The position numbers were made by a program, and so were the translations under genes. The notes under the pieces were generated by a model. It saw nothing but the letters and a program-made list of their open reading frames with translations. It did not search any database and was not told the origin of the DNA. Positions 26,552-38,500 of a stretch of DNA of 64,000 bases are shown piece by piece. Source of the DNA: Luidia sarsii (lineage: Eukaryota; Echinodermata; Asteroidea; Paxillosida; Luidiidae); NCBI GenBank assembly GCA_949987565.1, contig OX465105.1, forward strand, positions 24,003,474-24,067,473, read 5' to 3'. The stretch's first letter is position 1; every line of letters starts with the position of its first letter.

Positions 26552-29500
26552 CTGGAAAAAGAAACGGGGGGGGGGGGGCAAATTCAATCAGTCGACCGTG
26601 AACAAGGAAAGTCAAACATTGTGTCATCATAGACAGGGCTTTGTTCTTTACATGTGTTTCCAGCCTTGTGTGCTTCCTCCACCTCGTCTTCTGTTTATAA
26701 TTTATACTAAGAATCAGTTGTTGTTGTTGTTTTTTCTGAGCAGCAGCGAACCATTTGATTGGATTTTTTTGAAACTATCCTAAGCAGGGATACCTGAATT
26801 AGCTATTGTTCGCTTTTGCACAGTATATAAAAAAAAATAGACATGGCATGACATGAAAACGGGAGGTCTTTTGTTTTGCAATTTGGAGAAGAAAGTCTAC
26901 TTTTGAAAAAGAGCAGTCAGCTGCAATTTCAACAACAATCGAGAGTCTGTATTTTGATATTTAGTGACGAAGCCAGAGACGACGGAGACTGAGCCGAGTT
27001 TTACCTTCGTAGTGGAAGCCGGAGTCGACCCTCTTCGGCAGCTTCCTCCAGAGGGCGCTCAGCTGCTTGGGGAAGCCCTCGTCCACCCGGCCCGTCTCCT
27101 CGTCCACCTGGTAGACGAGCTTGTCCTTGATGAAGAGCGTCTTGCGGCCCGTGTGCACGGCCGCGTCCAGGTTGTTGGGCAGTCCCAGAGTGAAGAGCGG
27201 CTTAGGGTAGCCGGGTACCAGGAGGTTGCCTTGCCAACCACCGTACATCCACAACTTGGACCCTGGTCGTATCGGTGTGACAAAAAACTCGGACAATTGT
27301 TATGCGGCGTCTGTGGAAAGTTTGCGGCGACACAAAGTGAGACATCTTTTTAATCGAAGTACACACGGTCCGACACGTTGACTTTATACCAGCTCTTTTC
27401 AGAGCCATACTCCATCTCGGAAGAGACGATTTCCATGACGTCATCGAAAACTGTCCACATTATGCCTCCACCATGCAAACCTTCACCTTGCGGTCTTATC
27501 TATGTGGTGTTTATCCTTCAGACTAATCTCAAGTGTATACTATAAGTGCTACCGTGCACATGTGCTCCTTGGTTTTGAAATAATTTATCACTTTAAACGA
27601 AAATTCCCAGACACTTCAAAAGCAAACTCGAATTATCCACCATCCGTGTCCAGTTCGTTCTAGCTGCTTCAGCACGAAATCCTGCCAAGTAGGAAGATCG
27701 TCCTTGCATAAAACAATTTGCCAAACATTTCTCCGAAGCCAAACAATTCTCACGAGCCTCATTGTGTTCGACTGAATTTTTGATGATTATCAGTAGGCCT
27801 ATAAATATATTTTGACAGGCAACCCGATTTCAATGAGAAAAGCTTTGCTCGGAAGCAAAGTAGCTCTAGAAAACTAGCCCCTTGACAGTTATATTCCCTG
27901 TCTTGAATATAATCATAGTGGTGCAGAAAACAATAGAAAAGCTACGGAGAGGCGGACGCCAGACAGTCAGACTCAGACTAACCTTTGATGAGAACCACCC
28001 TCCAGTCCTGAGTGCGCTGATAAACTGCATCCACCCCGCCGTTGGGGGCGCTGTGCCAAGTGCTGAGCAAGTCCTCGCCCTCCGGTGCGGATAACAGAGT
28101 CCCGGGAGATTTGAGTCGCCAAAACTTGTCGCCCTATACGATCAGAGAAAAATCGGAATCGAATCAGATCAGATCGCACCGGGTCAGATCGAATCATACC
28201 GAATCGACCTGAATTGAATCAAATCGATTGTAACGATGACACTTTCGCCGACCATCGTTTTTTCTAAGGTAAAGACTCCTAGAATCGCGTTTGAATTGGG
28301 TCGTTTTCAAGGGCTGTTTGATAGAGTATAAAATGACATTTTTGTAAAAGTAATACAAGTCTTGAACACAAATGTTTGGGGAGAAATCAACCTCCTCAGG
28401 TGAGGTTCATTCCTGGGGAACATAGGACAGCAGGTAACTCGACCTAACCCTATAACACTTCAGAAATCAAGCACGACATTTTGAAGGTTCGAGCTGAGTT
28501 GGGATTCCGGAGTGATTGCAATGGAGAGTATGGCGACGACTGTGTTCCCCCCAGTGGTAGATAGACCGCCAGCCACAGCCACAGCCAGCCACAGCCAGCC
28601 ACAGCCACAGCCAGCCACAGCCAGCCACAGCCAGTCACAGCCAGCCACAGCCAGCCACAGCCAGCCACAGCCAGCCAGCAGCCAGCCACAGCCAGCCACA
28701 GCCAGCCACAGCCAGCCACAGCCAGCCGCAGCCAGCCGCAGCCAGCCACAGCCAGCCACAGCCAGTCACAGCCAGCCACAGCCAGCCACAGCCAGCCACA
28801 GCCAGTCACAGCCGGCCAAAGCCGGCCACAGCCGGCCACAGCCAGCCACAGCCAGCCACAGCCAGCCACAGCCAGCCACAGCCAGCCACAGCCAACCACA
28901 GCCGGCCACAGCCAGCCACAGCCAGCCACAGCCAGCCACAGCCAGCCACAGCCAGCCACAGCCAGCCACAGCCAGCCACAGCCAGCCCCAGCCAGCCACA
29001 GCCAGCCACAGCCAGCCCCAGCCAGCCACAGCCAGCCACAGCCAGCCACAGCCAGCCACAGCCAGCCACAGCCAGTCACAGCCAGCCACAGCCAGTCACA
29101 GCCAGCCACAGCCAGCCACAACCAGCCACAGCCAGCCCCAGCCAGCCACAGCCAGCCACAGCCAGCCACAGCCAGCCACAACCAGCCACAGCCAGCCACA
29201 GCCAGCCACAGCCAGCCACAACCAGCCACAGCCAGCCACAGCCAGCCCCAGCCAGCCACAGCCAGCCACAGCCAGCCACAGCCAGCCCCAGCCAGCCACA
29301 GCCAGCCACAGCAAGCCACAGCCAGCCACAACCAGTCACAGCCAGCCATAGCCAGCCACAGCCAGCCACAGCCAGCCACAGCCAGCCACAACCAGCCACA
29401 GCCAGCCACAGCCAGCCACAGCCAGTCACAGCCAGCCACAGCCAGCCACAGCCAGCCACAGCCAGCCACAGCCAGCCACAGCCAGCCACAGCCAGCCACA

Positions 29501-32500
29501 GCCAGCCACAGCCAGCCACAGCCAGCCACAGCCAGCCACAGCCAGCCACAGCCAGCCACAGCCAGCCACAGCCAGCCACAGCCAGCCACAGCCAGCCACT
29601 GAGTTTGAAAAGGAATCCGAAGCTTCAATTTCCCCCAAAAAATCCTACTTGTATCTCAGCATTTGGATAACAGAGACCTGCAATTGGCGTCAATGGATCT
29701 GACCGCTGCTGAACGCATGGCATCTCGACCTTTAAGTACAGCTATCAATCTCAGCCTAAACAGTCAGAACATAAACAAACAAATAAACCGCATGGCAAAC
29801 AAACCTTGAGCCAAATCGTTAATCCAACTCTGGGATGTGGTTTTATCAGAAATGTTGAGGACACAATCCAACAAATTCATGTTGATATTTGTCCATGGTC
29901 AAAGTTAGAGGGCCTGACGTTTTGATCCTAGCAGGACCTTCCTCAAAGGTGTATCTTTGCCTTTGATAAAGCTCCTGCTACTGCTAGGATCGAAACGTCA
30001 GGCCCTCTAACTATTTGTTTGTTAATTGGCTTTGAGAAAGTTCTGCTATAAGATCAAAAAGTCAGGCCCTCTAACTTTTGAGATTTATGTATTGCAGGTC
30101 ATTTTAGTCAGTGAGCAGTTTGCAACTGTTTTTTTTGTATTTACTTCAAGTTGATATTTGGCCCAATATTGGTCACGTTCTCGGTGAAACACTGCCAGGC
30201 TTTTGATGCAGCGAATTGTTAAGTGTCTGAGGTGGCAACCTAAAACTGTGTCCTTGACGTGCAAACTTGATTTTCCGTGGGTCACAAACAGTATGAGGAT
30301 TGCGTCCTAGTGTCAAGTGGAAGTTTTGCGGTGACACCATGTAACTCAAGGAGTTATCGGCTCTTTTCAGAGCCACACACTCCTTCTCATAAGAGATGCG
30401 TTACACGGTGTCACCGGTAAACTTCCACTTGATACTTCCATCGTGCTAACCTTCGGGTCCGTAATGTGTTATAGGTGCACGTACATGTTTACTAGACAGG
30501 AGCAAATCTTTAACACATTCGTTTACACAAATGCTGAAGGCTGATATTGTTTTTTGTGTTTATATTTCTCGCACGCTTGACCCCTTACGTGGCAGTTTTC
30601 GGGACAAATATCTGAGGTGGTCCGTCTAGGTTATGAGGTGCGGGGGGGAGGGCTCTGATGGAGGAAGAGAGGGGATTTGCTTGCAAGCGGCTTTACAGAC
30701 CGTCCCGTTGGGTTGTTGGGACCCATTACAGGTAGGCATATATAGGTATAATCATATTACATAGGCCTATATAGGTATAATCAATGTGATACTCTAGGCG
30801 AGTGGGGTGCTGTTATTGGCGAATACGATTCGAGAAAACCTGTCAAAATTTCGGAAATAAATTTCCAATGCAATACCAAATTTAAAGCCGAGTCGTCACT
30901 CGGACTCGTGACTCGACCTTTCGCGACTAATGGCTCTGACTCGACCTTTCGCGACTAATGACTCGGACTCGACCTTTCGCGACTAATGACTCGGACTCGA
31001 CCTTTTGCGACTAATGACTCGGACTCGACCTTTTGCGACTAATGACTCGGACTCGACCTTTTGCGACTAATGACTCTGACTCGACCTTTCGCGACTAACG
31101 ACTCGAGACTCGACCTTTCGCGACTAATGACTCGGACTCGACCTTTAGCGACTTACGACTCGGACTCGACCTTTCGCGACTAATGACTCGAGACTCGACC
31201 TTTCGCGACTAATGACTCAGACTCGACCTTTCGCGACTAATGGCTCGGACTCGATCTTTTGCGACTAATGACTCGGACTCGACATTTCGCGACTAACGAC
31301 TTGGACTCGACCTTTCGCGACAAATGACTCGAGACTCGACCTTTCGCGACTAACGACTCGGACTCGACCTTTCGCGACTAACGGCACGGACTCGATATGT
31401 TCATGACGCGAATACTAGGTCTGATCATGGGTCTGATGCTACTGCCTGCTGACAGCACACAGCCGGTGGCGTGTCCGTTCGTCGGGGAAGCTGGCAGTCT
31501 TGTCCAGACGGAGCTTTACATTAGGCCTAAGCCGTACCTTCCCCGAAATGAGGACCGGGGCGCCGCAGCGTTCGGTCCACGGCCGCCCGTTAAGTGAATC
31601 ACTCTCACAGGGGAGGGTGTGACTTTCACACGTCTGGGAGGGGCAAGGCAAGCGCCATGTCCTCGAACGGGGTGAACGCTAAGTCTGGGACAGCGGCTGT
31701 TGTCTTCGCAGTGCCTGAATACGGTGGACGCGTGCGTCTGTATACGGCATGCACGCTTACATTAAATGTCAATTTGCAAATGAAAAAGGCAATCTACTTT
31801 GAAGCCCACAAAAGTGCACTACAAAAAAAAACAGTAAAAAGAATTGTCATTAAAATAAAAAAATAAATTAAAAAAAATCATTATAAAACGATAAAAAGAC
31901 AAAACTTTGATTGACTTTCGCTGTCTACATCCGTTGAAACTCGCATACGCAGCCTTGCACATCCTTCATATCGTACCGTACTTTCGGCTTCCGATTACCG
32001 GTCCGTTAGGGGGGAAATGTTTCGGAAAAGAAAAAAAAAGTGCGTGAGAAAAATCTGCTGTTTATACTCTGAGAGGAACTTGAGAAACACTGTCGTCAGG
32101 TCCGCTTTGGACATACCTTAAAAAGATGGATATCTCCCATGAGGACGGCGACCTCGTCGAAGGACATGTCTTGCAAACTGGCGCAGGGCGCTGCCGAGGA
32201 TTTCAACTCCGCGGCCGGCAACATCGGGCCTGTAGAGGGGTTGGGAAACCCCCAAAAAATACTTTCGGTGAATTTTTCATGTCTACAGAAGTTGGGACAT
32301 AAAAAAAGTTCAAATGGATCCATATGGGTAACGTATATTTGAATATGCATCAGTTACTGACGTCACTGCAAAACATCCGCATCCGTACCCCTCCGTGTCC
32401 GTACGTACCACTGACAGTACTACTCCGTGTCCGTATGAGTGATACTCAAGTATGTGTCTGCTTTGGCTACCCTGGGGCAGCAAAGTGGTAAACGGCAGAA

Positions 32501-35500
32501 CTTAGTGGGCTTGATATTGTTTGGAAAATTATGATTAGATGAGCAATAGGGCCTATATCAAAAAAAACAAAGTGACTCTGTATACTTTTTCTTTATCTTT
32601 TATTTTTCGAGCAAATGCACAATTAAGGCACGGTTTCGTTTTTGAAAGGGTGGGGGACGTATTAAGTCGTGAACCCCAAACACGACGGGTGGCGCTCTCA
32701 CCTCCGACCCTTAAACTGATCAACTATAGGTTGCGCTTGATTTATATACCAGCTTGAATCGAGTGGTCTTCTAGCCATGGTTATCGATGTGAAGAAATTA
32801 ATCTAGTACGAACATAGATCTGCGCATGCGCGACTAACCCTAACCCTAACCCTTTGTGTATACATTGAATGTAAGCGTGTACCCCCACTCAGTTTCGCGA
32901 TCAAAAGTAGATTGAATTCAGTACTCATGAATATTAACGCTGAGTCGTCGTAGCAGCGAATATGATTGGATGTTTCTTAATAGAGCGGATGTACTTGTCT
33001 TCCCAGAATTCTGATTGGATACTCATCGTCAACGTTCAACGTACTGAGCGGACGGTACAAAACGAAAGAACACTACTTCAGTACGAGCGAGGGTTTCTGC
33101 ACAACACATGTACTGTACATGTACTGTACATTGTAGCAAATTATTCTCGGCTGAGACGAGCGCCGACTCTTCACAGGGTTGTTCCACAACTACATCATGT
33201 ACATTGTAATTTGTAGCCAATAATAATTATTATTCTCAGCTTAGAAGAGCGCTGACTCGTCTGTGTTAGTCCACAACACAACTAGCCAATTATTCTCGGC
33301 TGAGACGAGCGCTGACTCTTCACAGGGTTGCCCCACAACACGGAGAGGTGCGGTTAGTGTCCGGATACGGATCGGCGTGCAGTGACGTCAATACCTGATG
33401 CATATTCATATCTCGGCAGAGAGTTGCTCCAACCATGCTCCAACATACGTTACCACCAGGGTGGCCAATACAAAATGGATCATCGTTCTGGAGAGACGAT
33501 AGTGATAATAGGCATAAGATTTGAAGGTGTGCGTGGTGAAAATACCAAGTAGGAGGTTTGCGGTGACACAATGTAGAGCATTATCATCTCTTATGAGAAG
33601 GAGAATGACATAGAGAAGAACCGGTAACTAAGTGACCTCCAAGAACCCCCCCCCCCCCCTCTCTCTCACTAAATAATTATATGTAAAAAAAAAAAAAAAA
33701 AAAAATCTGGAAACGACATCAATCATCTCCGAAAAATGAAATGGGAAATCGAGATGCGTCATTCATGTTTCGGGCGAAAACTCAGTCCTGTCATCGGCAG
33801 GAATGGGGGGGGGAGGATGGGTTGGCTTGGGCGGTCGATTCCTTGAGGGGAAAGGGGGGGATTAGTGTACGGATGCGTGTAATTAAGACTCCGGGCGTTG
33901 ACTCCCGCGATTCGTCTCTTGTTTGGGGGACCGGAGTCGAGGGAGGACGGCAGGAGAGGAGGAGGAAGTGGCGGGGGGGGGGGGGGGTTGAGCTGGATGC
34001 AGCCGAACTCATATTCCTTGCGTGGTTCATGCAAGAAGCACGTTGGTTTGGATAGCCGACCGTGATCCGCAGTGTACACACGCGTACGTACTCGCACAGA
34101 CAGATCCGCACACCCGTTCGCGTTGAATTGAGCAGGTTGTTGACTGGTCGAATCTGCGTGTGTGCGTATACGTGTGTTTGCGGATCATTTTGCAGTATCG
34201 TGTGCCGTGTTCATCGCGCCCTCGCCAGTCGGGCGTTAGAGTAGAGGGCTATCTCAACCAACAACGTCTTGAACCGAGACTACCGAACCCGGCTGGAGCT
34301 TGTGCGCGCAACCAGGCCCCGTGTGCACGTGACCGTTCCGGGCTGAGACGACACAGAAGCGGTACCGGTGTCATGCCAAATAGTGTCCCCTGCCAAATAG
34401 TGTCCCCTGCCAAATAGTGTCCACTCATTAGCATACTGGTCGCTGATTGGTCCAATACGTATGACATTCAACCACCGTGGTTGCGCACTACACACGCATT
34501 GTGTATGGTTGCTGGCTTAACACACGCAACGTTGGGCACTTTGGTACCGTTGGACCCTAACTGTAACCGTAACGCTAACCCTAACCCAAACAACCCTAAT
34601 CCTAACCCTAATCCTAATCCCAATCCTAATTCTAATCTAAACCCTAACCCTAACGACCCTAATCATAGTCCTAACGCTAACCAATCAGCGATCAGTATGC
34701 TAATGAGCGGACAGTATTTGGCAGGGACACTTTTTGGCAGGACACCGGTATCCTCAATTCCACCTTATCAATGGCACTCCCACCCCAATGTGGGGGCACA
34801 AACTATGCGGGGCCTTTTTCTTGGAGACAAGGAAAGGCCAGCTTAAGAAGGCCTCGAGAAGTTGTCCGGTCCCAAATATAATCCCTGAGGCCTCGAGTAA
34901 AGCAACATTTCAGCCGTGTTCGCATTGGACTTTTTCTTCCGCGGCCACGCGGTAACTTACCGCGACATTCCTTAAGGTGATTCTACCGTGCGTCCGCACT
35001 TGGATTTATCTTCCGCGGCGGAATGAGAAATTCACTGTGTGAGGCTGGCAGAATGTCGCCTATTATGGCCCTGTCAAGTTATCGTGGCTGAGCGGAAAGT
35101 TTCCGCGACGTCTCTTGCCCTGTTAGTTTTACATCTCACTCGCGGTAACTTGACAGGGAGGGTAGTTTTCCGCGTGTCCGCATTGGATTTATTTTTGTCA
35201 TTCTTCCGCTGTGCCGCGGTAGTTTGACAATTTTAAGTCCAATGCGAACACGGCTGTGTTTAAGTGATAAAGTGACATCCTTGATGGTTAAGGCCGGCAA
35301 ATATCAATCAGTTAATCATTTGATTTTATAATGCGATTTTAATCTAATTTTCGGAAAATGTAACTCTATAGCCAAGGAAAACTTTGACTGGACCGGGTCT
35401 TGAACCCGAAACCTCTGGTTTTGGGCACCAGCGCTCTTACCACCTGAGCTATGCAACCTTTACTCTTTAGATGGCGGCCTTCCCAAATAGTCATCTATCT

Positions 35501-38500
35501 AAAGGCCAGATTAATGTAATTAACCGCTGGGCATATCCATCTGCTGGGATGAGGCCTCACTATAATCATTATTTAATGAGTATTAATTCTCATTGGATTC
35601 GATATCGGCCGACTTACGGGCGACAGAAACACTGCTGACAAATAATGATGACGGGATAGGGCACACAGACAACGACAGCGACATAGACGACACAATGGAC
35701 ACAGACTATCAGCGTGTTTCTACTGAGCACACGCTAACACCCGGTATTTCTTACCCACTATATTCCGGGTGTCGGTGATCCGGATCACCGACAAACGCCT
35801 GTTTCTACTCAGTACGGAAAAGGCGGGTGTCGCCCACAATCGACCTTCGTCGAGGGTAGACCGGACGTGCGGAATGAATCGGGTCACGCCGCAGGTCAAA
35901 GCAAGGAATTCACTACTTCTGTTGCATTTCCGGTACACCCGGCAACCAGCAACCGCGTGTGTTTCTACTGCGAGTGTGACCCGAAGACACCCGGCAAGAT
36001 ACACCTCAATAGGTGGTTGTTGGTGAACGTTTGGTTGCCGGATGACGTTCGGAAAATTCGACGCCCGGTTGTGTTTCTACTGGACACTCCACACAGAAAA
36101 ACCCGAAGACGCACGGAGACACCCGGCAACCTTTCGTCAGTAGAAACACGCTGAATGACACGGTGATTGTTTTGTCTACGAGACCTTCCTGATCCTATAG
36201 CTAGCTACATGTGCAGAAACTCAAAATGGTGCGTCGTGACCTCGGACGGAGGTTCATGTACAAAAGCCCCATAATTCCTATCAGACTGTATAAGCCTTAA
36301 AATTTAGTGGGCCTGACGTTTCGATCCTAGCAGGACCTTTCTCAAAGGCAGAGTGACAAGGACAAAACAGATTCATGTACACGGAGGAAGGGGGGGGAGT
36401 GAATACTTACATACACACGTATAAGACTGTATAAGCGTGTCATTGCCCCTGTAGCCTTGATCAAATAATTGGGTGACAATTCGGGAATCGGCCGGAAAAG
36501 GTATACACTTTTCCTGTATACGTTGCATGGATAAAATAATTATCTATGGTGTTTCGCGCAATGCCATTGAGAGTGGCATCCGACGTGTAGCCCTTATTCT
36601 CCGCTCATAGCATGCGCACACCGCCCGTATAGCTTGCGTGCGTACAGTATGCCGTCTGCGAACCTTTTCCGGACGGCTGCGCGCACGCTCGTACACAAAA
36701 GTACGCACATGTGCGTACGGACACACTGCTGAGTATGTGGCATGACAGCGTGTTGTGTACAATTAACAATACTGAAATCCGGCGTGGTAGTGCCGTAGTG
36801 CCGTGGTCTGCGCGCGTATGGCCTGGATCTCTGCCCGGAGCCGTACGTACCGAAGATACCGGCTTGGACAGGGCTATCATAAAACAATGGCCTGTCAAGT
36901 AGAGAAAATGTTCGCGGATTCGATGTGTCATCTCGGGGCCACCGTAGAAAGCCAAGGCTCGGCCGGAGTCGGCCGTACCGCCCGAGGGCACGGGTGAAAG
37001 GCGCCCACTTCGGCACGATAGCTGTGTGGTCGTATACCACACGCGGTGCAGCTAATATGTGACCCGGCACAGCATAATGAGGAATAACCCCACTGTTGAG
37101 ATTTTGAGGTTTTCTAATAATGTGAAACAGTATACCATTAGCTTTCAAATGATATCAAAACATAATATCCTCTAATACTTAAAATTTCCGAGAGTAAACA
37201 AAAAAGAAAATTGATTTGTAATCGATTTGTGAAGATACTTTAACTTCAGGCGTTGTTTACTCAAAAAGTGTTTTGGTGGGATATTCCTCATGTCGTTGTG
37301 CCGGGTCACATATTCGCCAAAAGAGGCGGGGCCTCTCAATAGGCAAGCAAGCAACCCAGACATGTGGTAAATATCACACTTCTCCTAAATGGTCCGATTG
37401 TGATGAGACCCGCCAGTGGTAGGCCTCAGAAATAGCGACTTATTTCAGACATTTCTGAGCGCTGTGTTAAAGGTCGACCAGCCGGCACATACGGCATATA
37501 TCATCGTACCAATCGGCCTCCCTGCCCTGTCACCGACAAAGCCATTACCGGGGTACGAAAGTACCTCGACAGGCTATCCTATAGGCACACACAAAACGAG
37601 CGGAACGAAAAGCTCTTGACATTTTGAATACAATTTCGCAGAGGGCAACAAGGTTCGTAGAAATTCAAAGAAAGAGAATTTTGAAGTCGATATTTGTTTT
37701 TGCTCAACGTGTCCGGATCTTAACCGAGTCATAAATACTAGTCAAGCTGGAATAGTTTTGTTTTGTTTGATTTTTTTAATCGTCATCGGTATTCATGGTC
37801 AGACAAACTGAAGTTCATGTTTAGACAATACGCTTCACGCTGGGACGATGCAGCCGACATGCACATCGGTTATACGCGACAGGTTAACTGAAGTTAAAAA
37901 ACTAGAACAAATCCTGATTTGGCATTAAATATGTTCATAAGTACACTAACTGTGGCCCAGATCAAACAACATTTTTATGTTGCAGGCTTATTAATATTAG
38001 GCTTTTCTTCGGTCTGTTTTTAAAATTAATTAAAATTATGCCCGTGAGAAATCGGTTCCCTTTAAATTTGAAAAACGTGCACTGGCTGTATATATACGAA
38101 CTACAATGTTACACTTCCCCGACAAGAGTAATGGACCGAGTCTTCACCCTGTGACGTCACAAAGGATGGCCTCCACGGGGGCGTGGCAGCTCCCCCTTCT
38201 AAACTGAAATGATTTTGGTTTTACACTCATTCCCAAAGTTTAAAATTTGGGGGAAAAAATGTGTGGATATATTTTTCGGACACCATAGTAGTAATTGAAA
38301 TAATAAAAAAAGAATTCCAAAATGCATTGCAGTTGACCTTGAAGAGTCTATCATTCCATCCGGGAACTCATCAACGTGATCTTCTAATAACTAAATTGGA
38401 CCAAGTATAGGGACAGAGAAAACGACATCCATTCTTTGCACACACTTGAAGGCTGCTTCGAAACCCTTTTTTTCTAAAAGCATTTCTTTATTATTCAGTT

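Larger units (their letters stand above)
28134..32116 (-). other. Gene B intron 5 (4.0 kb)
   Basis: Contains the 10-bp minisatellite, a foldback near 29905-30080, the stem-loop element at 30313-30432 and the 28-bp minisatellite. 30433-30887 and 31398-32116 show nothing recognised. Confidence 0.8.

Noticed and set aside
28450..29628. 392-codon minus-strand frame and plus-strand shadows (Gly/Trp/Leu/Ala or Ser/Gln/Pro)
   Set aside because: They are produced by a 10-bp tandem repeat without stops. Both strands and several frames are open and no splice or domain evidence exists.
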